A stretch of 64,000 nt of DNA from Paramecium sonneborni (lineage: Eukaryota; Ciliophora; Oligohymenophorea; Peniculida; Parameciidae), in NCBI GenBank assembly GCA_905182985.1, contig CAJJDN010000050.1, positions 434,001-498,000 of the forward strand, in the 5' to 3' direction. Below, piece after piece: positions 25,501-37,698 of this stretch. The notes beneath the pieces are model-generated. The model was not told where the DNA came from, made no database searches, and worked only from the letters and a program-made list of their open reading frames with translations. Position numbers and translations under genes: made by a program. Every line of letters starts with the position of its first letter. Position 1 is the stretch's first letter.

Positions 25501-28500
25501 TTTATTAAAGCATCTGTAATTGTATCAATATAAGATATATTTAAAATTTTGATTCTTATTAATTCAAATTACATAAATATCTAAGAAAATTATCGATAAG
25601 ATAAATAACTAAAGTTTAAATATTCAAAAGGTTAATTATAATCTTATGAGTATTTTAATAAATTTTCTAACATTGATGATACTTAAAATTCTTTTAGATT
25701 TTTCCAATCTATTTAATTTATCAATAATTAAAAATGATTTGATTTCTTAATTATTTATAATTTTTTATTAAAGTCTTCTACTTCTGTCAAAAGTCTTGTA
25801 TATTTTAAAACCATTTTCAAAGCTTTAGATGGTCCTATTGAGTTTTTTAATTAGAAACTTGATGGATATTTTGCAAAAGAAAAGCTTTCTCTAAATGAAA
25901 AAATATCTTGACGAGTTAAACAAATAGGTTAGGTACTTGAAAGTTCATCAAATTTTTAAATTAAATTTAAAGCATTATTATTTATCAATGTTTAATAATA
26001 TTCTCCTAAATTTTGATCACATTATTTAAGTAGATCTAAATAAGTAATATTTTATTTAGCTTATTAAATCAAAGTAGCACGATGTATTAATGCAATCATA
26101 TTTTCTTTGTTTAGTGGTAAAATTAATATAGATTATGTTTTTTCAACTTTTAAATCAATTTAACTTAATTGTTTTAACCATTGTTATAAAACTATAGTTA
26201 AATTTGAAAAGACACTTAAATATTTTGGATCTATCTTTTCATTCATAAATTAAGTTAAGAAATAAATATTTTTACAACATAAATTTATTTTATCTCCTTC
26301 CCTTTCAAATCCACAAATATTTATTAAATTATCATGTTTTGGATCAAAATAAAAATTAGTAGTAACAGGAGCAAAATAATTTCCACACGGTACAAGTAAT
26401 TCTTAATCTGGAGTAATATTTGTTGGTAGAAGTAAAATACTTAATAAGATTTTATATGCTAAATTCTATGAACCTATTTTATTAATTAAGTTTTATTCAT
26501 TAAAATGATGATGTAACATATATTAAGCTATTGTAAATCTAATTCTTTATCCTTCAATTAATGTATTTATTACTTCATAAATTGAATAAATTTAACCCTT
26601 ATGTGTTGCCAATTCAACTTTAGATATAAATTAATCAAGTTCAATTAATTTATAAAGAGAAATAGCCATATATTTTTAAAGTGGAAAGTTAGGTTACATT
26701 AATAATAGAGAATTATCTTTTAAATTAAGCAATGCAAAATGCTTATCAAAATTTTGATTTATGATTGTATTTAAGTTGACTTCCAAATAATTTGGTAGAT
26801 CTTATCTATTATCCAAAAGATTGTTATTAAAAATACATTCATATTATTAACTTGTAAATTATACTGATCCTTTATATAAAATTTAGAATTCATATTATCC
26901 ACTTTATTTTTACATTTAAGTCCAAAAATAGTTCCATTTTAAACTTTCTAAAAGATGAGGATAATATTTTTGAACACCTTCAAATATTTTACTAAGATAT
27001 TTTTATAATTAATCATCATCTTCTAATAAATAATCAAAAAAACTGTTTCGTATTTTTCTCTCATTCTCCATTGGTAATAATTTTAAAAATAAATTGAACT
27101 TTTTATGTTTGAGTGAACTTTCAGAAATCGATGATTATTCTAAACCAACAATATTGTGTAATTTCTTATTCATTAAATATAATATTATTTTATTACATTA
27201 ATCATCAGTTTAATCTATTTCTGATATTGATTCAAATAAATTTTAATTTAGCTCTTAGAATTTATTACCTAAAAATTAAATGGCCAACAATTCAACAAGG
27301 AATGTATTTTTAAATTATGAACTTGATAATGCATATTAATAATTAGCCTAAAATGCTTATTTCCATAACTCATAATCAAACCATGATTTATTAAAGTTTC
27401 TAATAATAGAATTGTATATTTCATCTTAATGATTACGAAATTATGTATCTAAATTATAAAAGTTTTTATTCGCTAAATAATCTAATAGCTTAATTCTATT
27501 TATTAGACTAATGTCATAATTGATGTTTAATTTTTAGAAGAATTCAATTATAGTGAACGACGGTAACTTTAATCCTTGTTTATTTTATTTATCGACTTCT
27601 TATTTTAATTCTCTTAATTAATTATTATATTTGATTAATAAATGACCATCAACAAGTTTATGCATAACTTCTTCTAAATTTAATTTATTAATAAAGTCTT
27701 CATAATCATTTAAACTTTATAATTTACTTGTTTCCAAACGCATAAACTAAAAAAATAAAGGATTTAAAAGTTAGGTAATTTGAATTAATTTAACATTATG
27801 ATGTTAAGGAAATATAACTTCTTAAATGTAAATAAAAGTATCTTCCATTTTTTTAATTCTCTTATATGTAATTGATATAACTTCTTCTATTATTTACATA
27901 GATTTAATTCTATCTTAATTTGTTTTAGAATGATAATTGAAATCAAAAATTTAAGTTTCTGTTAAGAAATCAAGAAAATTGAGATAAGCTGCAAATATAT
28001 CTTTAGGTTTAATTGAATTGAATTCTTGTAAATCATAGGAAGTTTCAAAAATATCTTTTTTAAAATGAAATAAAGGATTTTTAAATTATTCATATTATGT
28101 TATTTATTGTTGCATAGCATTTCCATAAAATGCTTATAAATTTCCGAAATATTTTGGAACTAAATGATCTAAATGATCAGAAACAAAAAGAGAGAGATAA
28201 TGTTTAGCTAATTCACTTTTAGTAATGTTCAACTCAGATTAATTTTTGGATTTGGTTACAAAATAATATTAATATCTCTTTGGTTTAATAGTAAGTGTTA
28301 ATCTAATAACAAATCCAGGGGGTAGATCTAAACCAAATAATTCAGATCTCAAAACATATGAAAGTAAGTATCTTTAGTAATAAAAGACTTGACTTATTCT
28401 GGTTAAATGAAAACCTTCTTTTTGTAAGGCTTATTAAAAATTTTCATCCTAATTTGATATTAAGGTTGCCATCTCTTTAGGAATATAACTTGGTTAATTT

Positions 28501-29009
28501 AAAGGAGATTTAATTTAAATTTACTCTTCAAATTATTTGATTTATTTTAGAAGATTGATTTATTATTCTATGATTTTTAATTATTGATGTATTCCAGAAT
28601 AAGAATGTATAAATTAAGACATGCAAATCAAATCATTTACTTCTTAACTTAATATTTCTAATAATCTATCTCTTGATAATCTTCCAATTTATGGAGAATT
28701 AGTGGGTAAATAATTGGATTATAAATTTTATTTTTTAAGTTTTCTAATAAATTCAGCCAATTTTCTAAAATACTTCATTTCATTATATTCAGCTGTAATT
28801 CCTCTATCATTTTCTATACTAAGATAAGAGTCATTTTCTTCTGATAATTAATTTAAATATTGATTTTCTTATTCTTGAATATTTTCTCCATATTAAAAAT
28901 TAAGTTAAGATAAATATTATTTGAGTCTTATTCTACATACAGCAAACTCATCAGGTTTGGCATTTAATTGTTGATAGAAAGCATTAACAAACTATTGTAA
29001 TTTTTCCAT
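22567..29009 (-). CDS. LRR-patatin-like phospholipase, 2137 aa
   Basis: One frame of 2138 codons with a single 29-base intron near the 3' end (22740-22768). Three patatin motifs sit in the C-terminal 330 residues: the oxyanion loop DGGGMRGLL (about 1806), the nucleophile elbow GTSIGGM (GxSxG, Ser about 1846) and the catalytic Asp in FIDGGIGVNN (about 1990). Patatin-like enzymes use this Ser-Asp dyad to hydrolyse acyl chains of phospholipids or other lipids. Residues about 1160-1790 contain leucine-rich repeats, such as LHVLNISGCTGL and INSLNLSHNNVG. The first 1100 residues are helical with no domain I recognise. No signal peptide, so probably cytosolic. It is far larger than typical patatins (300-800 residues). 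LRRs next to patatin suggest regulated or targeted lipase activity, which is inference. Confidence 0.93.
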
Positions 29010-29113
29010 AATAATAAAATAATTTATAACTTAGAATAACTATCGAACATTCTTCAAGATGTAGATTATAGATAAAATTATAAAGGAATAAGAATTATAT
29101 TGATATTACAAAG

Positions 29114-30308
29114 TCAACGTATCTGTAATCTTTCTCTTAAGTATTCTTTAAGAGTAACAATCTTATCTTAAATGTGATCGACTATTCTTGAGATCAAATC
29201 AAGGGATTGAACTCTTTATTATGATTCCATTTAATAAATTTCCTATTGTTATCTACACCATTAATCTTGACCATCTAAATTATTCTGAAGATTATTAAAT
29301 ATAATTACTTAATTTCTTTCTACTTCAGCTTAATGATATTCAACCTTTCCTTCGGATTCTTCTATAATACTTTAATAATTTAATATCGCTTATTCTAAAT
29401 TCTATCTTTAATCTTAAAGCGTGTTTCTCTCATTAATCAAATCTGATAAGAATTTTTACCAACTTTAGGATTATTGTTTTTCAATGTCTTCATCTTAAGA
29501 TTTACTCTCAACTATTTAAACTCTTAAATTAGCTAAAAGTTATAAGACTTTCTTAGCTGAATCAGCATCAGCTCTTGAATTCATTTAAGTCATCATTGAT
29601 ATAATTGGCTAAAATAATAAAGTTGCTGATGTTGATTAACTAGAATTTTTAAATAATTAATAAATATACTTTTATAATCTTGAAAGTACTTTTGTAAATC
29701 TACTTTTCACTTATATAAATGAAGATCCACCTGATAAATGTTCAATTAATGCATAAGCTTCATCTATTGCTTAAACAGATTCTATATGATCTTTTTATTT
29801 AGATTGAAATTCTGAGTATTATAAATCTCTTTCACTCTATCCTTCATTTGTTTTTCTTTAATTTTCTTCTATTTCTACAGACACTTCAGCAATCTTATTT
29901 AAAGAACGTTCTAAATTTCTTGAATTTTCCTTATTTTACAAATAAATTAGATACTTCAACGATTTTAGAATGTGCTTTAAATTATTATTGATGGTATGCC
30001 AAATTTGTAGCAAAATCATGCAATAATCTATTACATGAAGCTTCTGTATTTTATATAAATAAATCAGCATCCTTTTATTCTTACTCAATCATAAATCTAT
30101 ACTAATATATCTTATTTGAATACCTAATATTATTAATATAACTTTAGATTTCATGAACAGGTGATCCTGTGGCTAAACCTATTTATATTGCATTTAAAAA
30201 TATTCTTCCAGAATTTTTAGAATCTATTTCTGTTAGAATAATTTTTGAGTCTTTCATAGTGGCTGAAGCTATTAAAATCAATACACATATTATAGATATA
30301 AATTTCAT
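29114..30308 (-). CDS. Trichocyst-matrix-like secreted coiled-coil protein, 389 aa
   Basis: Start MKFISIICVLILIASATM is a clear signal peptide. One 25-base intron at 29930-29954 (GTATCTAATT...ATAAG). The mature chain is acidic, Gln- and Ser-rich and almost wholly helical. The C-terminal segment (QSLDLISRIVDHIQDKIV) fits the style of Paramecium trichocyst matrix proteins and the related Tetrahymena granule lattice proteins, which are secreted into dense-core granules, processed and crystallised. The family call rests on signal peptide, size and composition, not on an alignment. No dibasic processing site is certain. It lies 104 bp from the patatin gene and 28 bp from the next stop, all on one strand. 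Confidence 0.75.
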
Positions 30309-30336
30309 TAATTATATTAGTAAAATAAAAACGCAT

Positions 30337-31535
30337 TCATAATTATATATGAGGCAAATCCATTAACTCTTTAGATGGCATTATAAATACATCACATTTC
30401 ATTGGATCTGTTGCCAACCAAATCTATGTTGAATAAGCTTTACATAAATCAATATCTGAATCATCATCATCACTTGTCATTTATCCTCTACCTTTTTAAC
30501 TATAAATTAATTTACAAATTACTTTTAAATTATTCTCATTAATTATTCCTTCTAATCTGTTAGATATTGATTTCCAATATCTTTTTTCTCGCTTTCAGCT
30601 TCCCTCAAATAAACGCTCTTCTTCCCTTATACAGATTTTGAATAAGTTTTTTATGAACCAACATTTTCCTTTCCTTTTTTAAGGTTTGATCTCAATTAAA
30701 CTGTTGTTTTCTCTAAAAAATCTTTATCATCTTCTTCATCACTACTATTATCAATTAATTTTCCTGTATATGGAGTCCATTTTGAATGCTAAGCGTTATA
30801 CATATCATCTTCCAATAATTGTACTTCTCCTAAATCATGAAACACAGGATATCTAGGCTAACTTACAAACTTTTGCTCTTTCCTATATTTTGGACCTTTC
30901 TCTCCTTCTTAAGGTTTACGAGCTCTCTTACGGCTGGTCTTTTTTTCTTCTACATTAATATTTATTCCTTTATTTCCTATTCAACTTATTCTCGAAATCC
31001 CATTCTTTATTCCTCTTCATACTCTCCTTTATATTATGGCAATTCTGCCTCTGCAAATATGAACTCACCTAAATCTGGCTCTTAAATAGAAGTCTTTTAA
31101 ACTTTCTAAGGATTTCTTGGTTCTTTAATTTATGTTTTCTTTATCTATTTCTCTACTTCCCCTTAAATATCTATTTATTAATCAATTTCTCTTTTCATTT
31201 TTAGTTCTTTTTCAGTTAAAGGTTCTGGATTTTTTAAAGTTATGTTTTTTCTATCTTTAAGATCTGTTTTTAATTTTTAAATTTTTTTTTATTTTTTTTC
31301 TTAATCATCTTTAAACTCTCTAACTTCTCTTGATGTCATCACTTTACCGTTTTTAACTTTTTTAATAATGTTTAATAATTCCTTATTCATTTAGATCTTT
31401 TGCTTCATTTTCAGCTTCTTCAAACATTTCTTTAACTCCTAAATCGTCTTTAGGTTATTTAATTCTGCTTAAACTAACATAGAGTCCAACTTTATTATCA
31501 AATTCTTTATTAGGAGTCCATTTTCGTTTTTTCAT
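30337..31535 (-). CDS. Charged Lys/Glu-rich protein, 373 aa
   Basis: Start MKKRKWTPNKEFDNKVGLYV. Three introns: 31320-31347 (28 bases), 30870-30895 (26) and 30500-30522 (23). Exons sum to 374 codons. The middle intron ends AAAG rather than TAG and is the least certain. The protein is mostly charged helix (for example LTEKELKMKREIDQQ). It has an acidic SSDEEDDKD patch and a TSDDDDSDID patch, and a related WTP motif recurs (KWTPNKEF near the start and KWTPYTGKL mid-protein). The acidic and basic blocks suggest a nuclear or chromatin-associated protein, but I do not recognise the family. Confidence 0.72.
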
Positions 31536-31953
31536 TGATGAAAAAATTGCTTTAACTTATCTATTATTTATAATCAATTTTATGTTTTTTCATTATGGAT
31601 TCTTTTTATTTTTGTTTTTTTTATTGTTTCATTTCATCAATAATATTTGTAGCATTTTATTCAAAAAAACTTAATTTAATTATGATTTTGTAGAATGTTA
31701 AGATTTACATCTAGTAGGTGATTTAACTTATTCTCTTTAATAATGAGGATTTTTTTTTATCAACAGCTTTTTTAGCTTCTTCAAAACTTTAACATCTATA
31801 TAATTGTATTAAATATTACTATCAATAATAGGCTAAACGTCTATATTAAAAAGAATTTCTTTATCAACTTTTCTACCTATAATAGCATTAGATATTCGTT
31901 ATTTATTTATAATTATTTAATTAATTAAATTTATATGGATAAATAAATTAAAA
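31536..31953 (-). other. Unresolved interval with open minus-strand frames
   Basis: Between the kinesin stop and the next start are 418 bp with two partly gene-like minus-strand frames. One includes RKVDKEILFNIDVQPIID and SPTRCKSQHSTKSQ; the other includes FEEAKKAVDKKKSS. I could not join them with acceptable introns or find a start codon. It could be a small gene with several introns or a decayed one. Confidence 0.25.
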
Positions 31954-34184
31954 TCATTATTCATCATCTGAAATATTCTCTTTACCTACAATTTTCTTTA
32001 TCATAGAATTTTTGGTTCCACCTTTTAAACATTTGTAGATTTTTTTATTTTATCTGAATGAAGAATTAACTTCAGAAGTATCTAAAAAAGAACCCTTTTC
32101 TAACCCTTATAACTCCTTTATCTAATCATATTTTATAAACAATTTTTAATTTTCAACACTGAGTCTATTTACTTCCTCTTATAATTTCTAATAATGGGGT
32201 GATAAATATTATATATACATTGATTTTAACTTGTCTATCTTCAATCAATTTCTTATATTTCTAACAATCTCTTTGAAACCTTAGCTTTTCACTAATCACT
32301 TAATGTACTCCCTCTAACATTTTTTCAATATTCTAATTTAGTTCCTTACATTTCTCATCGTAATTTTGATTATCTATTTTGATGATATTCATCGATCATA
32401 CTTTTAGCCAATATTTTCTCTAACTTTAAAGTCTTTGCTTTTTCGACATCCAATAATTACTGGGTCTTTTCTAACGTTTCCAATAATTACTATTAAGTAC
32501 TATTATCAGTCTACAATTCCTAATTTTATTTTTTTAATTAAGCCACTTAAGTATGTAATTCAGCCAATTAATCATCTAAATATTTATTATATATACTTTA
32601 TATATTAAATTCTTTTTTATCGTCTGTCAAAAATGCCATCATTTACTCATTTAACTATTCTTTATGATGCTTTTTATAAAGATATGTTATCTATTTTAAT
32701 TTAGATGTTAGTCTCTCTTTAACATAGTTATCAATAAGAATTAATATCTAATCATCTTCAAATAAATCTTTAACTCCATTTTACCCAAGTTTCTAAGTCA
32801 AGGTTCTATGAATATGAGACATCTTTTTTTAATAATCAGTATCTATTCTCATTTATTAATGTTCATAATCCTAAATCTCTATTTATAATATGATTTTATA
32901 ATTACTTTCCTGTATTTCATCATCTTTAATTCTTAACTAATTTTTTAATTCTATCTCCTTTTATTAAGTTAGAAATTATGATTGTTTTAACCTTTCTATT
33001 TCTTATTCATATTTTGCTATAATCTATTACATTTATAATAACTATTCATTATTATTTGAAACTTCAAAATTTTTATCTTCTTAAATATCTTTTAAAATTT
33101 CTTTATCTTCATCACTAATTACAATCCCTTTTTTAAATTGTGATAATTATTCCTATAATAGTAATATTTCTCTCTCCTTCTCTTAAACAATAATTTTTAA
33201 TTCTTCAACTGTATGTTCTTTATTAATTTTAGGTTTATTTTTAATTGCTTTAGCTCTTACACCAAATCTTAAAGTTGAAAGTGTCTCTTATAAATTAAAT
33301 TAAGCAGGTGAACATGTTATAATAAGTGTTGTTCTACTATTACCACCAAAAGAGCATTATAATATTCTTGTTAACTTTGAATCTCTATATGGAACATGTT
33401 AACTTCCATCAGTTAAAGCATTAATTACTTAACCTAAAGCTGATAATGATTTATTAATCCCTTTTGCTTCATCTAACAATTTTCCTTCTGCTCCTGTTTT
33501 TGATACTTTTTCACTACCAGCCAAATCCACTAAAAATAGTTTACCTGTTTTTGCTGATTAATCTCTTAAATCTATTGATTAAACTGTCATCAAAAATATC
33601 ATATGTGATCTAGATGATTATTCATTCATATTTGTACTAGCTATCATTCTATTAGAATTACACATTTTTAATATATCATATATTTCTGATTAATCTGCTA
33701 TTGATGTTTCAGTTACTCCTTCTATATATGTGGAATGATTTTTATCCTCTCTTATTTTTAGATCGGTTTTTTTTATATTTTATAAGTCTCTCACCTTTTC
33801 CATATATAATTCAGCAACAGATATTTTTATTCGATATTCTACATAATCTGGACTTTCTTCTATATAATCAAAAACAGTATTCACCATTCTCTTTATTATT
33901 CCTTAATCATCTCCAACTGTTCCTTCCATTGTATGAGTCTTTCCAGATCCAGTTTAACCATAAGCTACTACAGTTCCATTAAATCCTTCTAAAACACCTT
34001 TTATTACTGGTTCAGCAGCCACCTTAAATACATCTATTTATTTTCCTGGATGAAATATATGATCAAAATTGAATTGTTAATTTTCTATAAGAACACTCTT
34101 ATCATCTGCAAAGTAGATCTAGCTTTCAACCTATCCTGGTATTGGAGGTCTAAATCGACAAATCACTTGAATATTTGTAGTCAT
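31954..34184 (-). CDS. Kinesin motor protein, N-terminal motor, 723 aa
   Basis: Start [14 protein letters not shown]. Two introns, 32374-32401 (28 bases) and 32188-32218 (31), give 724 codons. The motor domain fills residues 1 to about 330 with all key elements: P-loop [13 protein letters not shown] (about 75), switch I NMNEQSSRSH (about 183), switch [16 protein letters not shown] (about 218), then [10 protein letters not shown] and [13 protein letters not shown]. The neck region follows [16 protein letters not shown]. Residues about 350-690 form a long coiled-coil stalk, so it should dimerise and move along microtubules using ATP. Motor sequence and N-terminal position look closest to kinesin-1 type plus-end motors, though the tail is shorter than in animals. 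No light-chain partner seen here. Confidence 0.96.
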
Positions 34185-35089
34185 ATTAAAATTCAAAAAT
34201 AATTATTATTTCGAACTGTTAATTTCATTATATTTAACAATATTATAAATAAATTAAAACCTCATTTTTTTATCAATAATTGATAAATTTATTCAAAACT
34301 AACTTTTAATATTTTATCTTTCAACCCTTTTAATGAACTTATATCAATTTTTTCTAATTATTTATGATATTATCAATTCAAATAATAACATTCATTTCAT
34401 TATTAAAATCTTTGACAAATTATTACAATTCTTTCTTTATTATTAAATTCAACAATCTTATTCAATTTAATCAATATTACAAATCACAATAAAGATAATA
34501 ATTCCTACCAAATATAATGAATCAACGTATTCATTTTTTAAAATTGGAAAACCGCTTTAGAATTAAAGCAAATGCTTACTAATCATATTTATGATCATGT
34601 TGCAGATATATAGAAATAATAGAATTTTAAACAAAACAATTATTTGTAGTTTAAGAAAATCTTAATATACCTATATATGATAAATGTATTCATTAACTAA
34701 TACAAAATATTTAAACTAAGATATGATATTTTTGAAATAAGAAAATAAGTAGCTGTAAATATAAACTAATTAATTATAAAATGACTTAGCAGGAACTGTA
34801 GAAATAAGTGTTGAATATCTATAATCTGAAAAAGATGAGATTATTTAGAATAAATTAGACTTCAAAAAAATGTATTTAAAATCCTCAAATTTTTAGTTAA
34901 ATCAAGGCTTTAGTTAATAACTAAACTATTGTTGATAGAAGAATGCCATTTATGTTAACATATATATCAACTAAGAGTAAATGAAAATTATAGACGAAAT
35001 TATGAAACCTCAATTATAGGAGATGAATAAATATAAAGTATCAGCCAAATCTACTTAAGTAATTTTATAAATAAATTATAATCTCTATT

Positions 35090-35181
35090 TACAATTGCTT
35101 TAATTAGATTAGAAATAAAATTAAACAAAAAGCAAAATTAATTAACTTTTAATTTTCATATATTTTCATATAATTTTACTA
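35090..35181. mobile_element. Internal eliminated sequence (IES), 92 bp, retained
   Basis: This segment is present in copy 1 but precisely missing at the equivalent points of copy 2 and copy 3, which read CTATTTATCAATAA across the junction with a single TA left. It is bounded by TA on both sides (35090-35091 and 35182-35183). Read inward from the right, the end is TATAGTAA, a perfect match to the Paramecium IES end consensus TAYAGTNR. The left end, TACAATTG, matches less well. Paramecium IESs descend from Tc1/mariner-type elements and are excised by a domesticated PiggyBac transposase, leaving one TA. Retention shifts the frame of both overlapping genes here. Confidence 0.85.
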
Positions 35182-35907
35182 TATCAATAATCTGAAAAGA
35201 TGACTTGAAATCTATTTTTTTTCTTATTTAATCTAGCATAGATATATCTTATTTTTCATTGGTTCTCTCCTCTTTAACATTACATTCAAATTCTTCTAAA
35301 TCATCAAGATTAATAGATATCTATGATATATTTAATTTTCTTACTTCTTCATCATCTTCTTCATCACCTCTATCTTTGAATTTACTTACAATAATATATG
35401 GCCTATTTTATAAATTATCTTTATTATTAAATTTTTCTGAACATACTTCAGTTTATTAATCATCATTTTAATCTTATTTGTTCAGTTCATCAAATTATAG
35501 AAGAATATTTAATTTCTTAATCTTTCTAAGACATGATTTTGGATTATCCAAACTTCCATCTTTAAAATCATTTTAATATTTTGAATTTTGATCTTCCTTC
35601 AAATTATTAGGAGTCATTTTTTATTAAGATACTTCTTATAAGTTTTTCCATTCAATTATGCTATAAAAGTGTTCATAATCTTCAAGATCTGAATAATTTT
35701 TAGTTTCTTCATCAGAGGATGTTTAATCATCATACCATCTACTCCTTATTGAACTTGAGATTCTTCTGCTTAATTGTTTTTTCTTTTTTTTACTCAGATA
35801 TTCAGATGGGCATTTATAAATAGAATGAATGATGTTTTTTTCAAAACAAAATGTTACAAATTTAGTCTTCTTTCCATCCTAATCCTCTTTAATCTAATTA
35901 TCTTGTA

Positions 35908-35971
35908 NNNNNNNNNNNNNNNNNNNNNNNNNNNNNNNNNNNNNNNNNNNNNNNNNNNNNNNNNNNNNNNN
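35908..35971. other. Assembly gap (64 Ns)
   Basis: A run of undetermined bases. The sequence after it repeats 34800 onward, so the gap hides an overlap rather than missing sequence. Confidence 0.95.
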
Positions 35972-37270
35972 AGAAATAAGTGTTGAATATCTATAATCTG
36001 AAAAAGATGAGATTATTTAGAATAAATTAGACTTCAAAAAAATGTATTTAAAATCCTCAAATTTTTAGTTAAATCAAGGCTTTAGTTAATAACTAAACTA
36101 TTGTTGATAGAAGAATGCCATTTATGTTAACATATATATCAACTAAGAGTAAATGAAAATTATAGACGAAATTATGAAACCTCAATTATAGGAGATGAAT
36201 AAATATAAAGTATCAGCCAAATCTACTTAAGTAATTTTATAAATAAATTATAATCTCTATTTATCAATAATCTGAAAAGATGACTTGAAATCTATTTTTT
36301 TTCTTATTTAATCTAGCATAGATATATCTTATTTTTCATTGGTTCTCTCCTCTTTAACATTACATTCAAATTCTTCTAAATCATCAAGATTAATAGATAT
36401 CTATGATATATTTAATTTTCTTACTTCTTCATCATCTTCTTCATCACCTCTATCTTTGAATTTACTTACAATAATATATGGCCTATTTTATAAATTATCT
36501 TTATTATTAAATTTTTCTGAACATACTTCAGTTTATTAATCATCATTTTAATCTTATTTGTTCAGTTCATCAAATTATAGAAGAATATTTAATTTCTTAA
36601 TCTTTCTAAGACATGATTTTGGATTATCCAAACTTCCATCTTTAAAATCATTTTAATATTTTGAATTTTGATCTTCCTTCAAATTATTAGGAGTCATTTT
36701 TTATTAAGATACTTCTTATAAGTTTTTCCATTCAATTATGCTATAAAAGTGTTCATAATCTTCAAGATCTGAATAATTTTTAGTTTCTTCATCAGAGGAT
36801 GTTTAATCATCATACCATCTACTCCTTATTGAACTTGAGATTCTTCTGCTTAATTGTTTTTTCTTTTTTTTACTCAGATATTCAGATGGGCATTTATAAA
36901 TAGAATGAATGATGTTTTTTTCAAAACAAAATGTTACAAATTTAGTCTTCTTTCCATCCTAATCCTCTTTAATCTAATTATCTTGTANATTAAAATCTTT
37001 GACAAATTATTACAATTCTTTCTTTATTATTAAATTCAACAATCTTATTCAATTTAATCAATATTACAAATCACAATAAAGATAATAATTCCTACCAAAT
37101 ATAATGAATCAACGTATTCATTTTTTAAAATTGGAAAACCGCTTTAGAATTAAAGCAAATGCTTACTAATCATATTTATGATCATGTTGCAGATATATAG
37201 AAATAATAGAATTTTAAACAAAACAATTATTTGTAGTTTAAGAAAATCTTAATATACCTATATATGATAA

Positions 37271-37698
37271 ATGTATTCATTAACTAATACAAAATATTTA
37301 AACTAAGATATGATATTTTTGAAATAAGAAAATAAGTAGCTGTAAATATAAACTAATTAATTATAAAATGACTTAGCAGGAACTGTAGAAATAAGTGTTG
37401 AATATCTATAATCTGAAAAAGATGAGATTATTTAGAATAAATTAGACTTCAAAAAAATGTATTTAAAATCCTCAAATTTTTAGTTAAATCAAGGCTTTAG
37501 TTAATAACTAAACTATTGTTGATAGAAGAATGCCATTTATGTTAACATATATATCAACTAAGAGTAAATGAAAATTATAGACGAAATTATGAAACCTCAA
37601 TTATAGGAGATGAATAAATATAAAGTATCAGCCAAATCTACTTAAGTAATTTTATAAATAAATTATAATCTCTATTTATCAATAATCTGAAAAGATGA
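37271..37698 (+). CDS. Small protein, at least 133 aa, crossing an IES site
   Basis: Given in the IES-free copy 3. From ATG (MYSLTNTKYL) the frame runs through a helical Gln/Asn-rich segment (MIFLKQENKQLQIQTNQLQN). A 26-base intron follows at 37500-37525, then an exon with KECHLCQHIYQL, a C-x2-C-x-H cluster that might bind zinc, ending at TGA 37696. The 5' end is uncertain: an upstream ATG at 37104 and a possible 35-base intron could extend it, and I could not settle this. The IES excision point lies at the TA at 37677. In copy 1 (34684-35203) the retained IES replaces the last residues. The 3' end overlaps the opposite-strand gene by about 100 bp. Confidence 0.5.
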
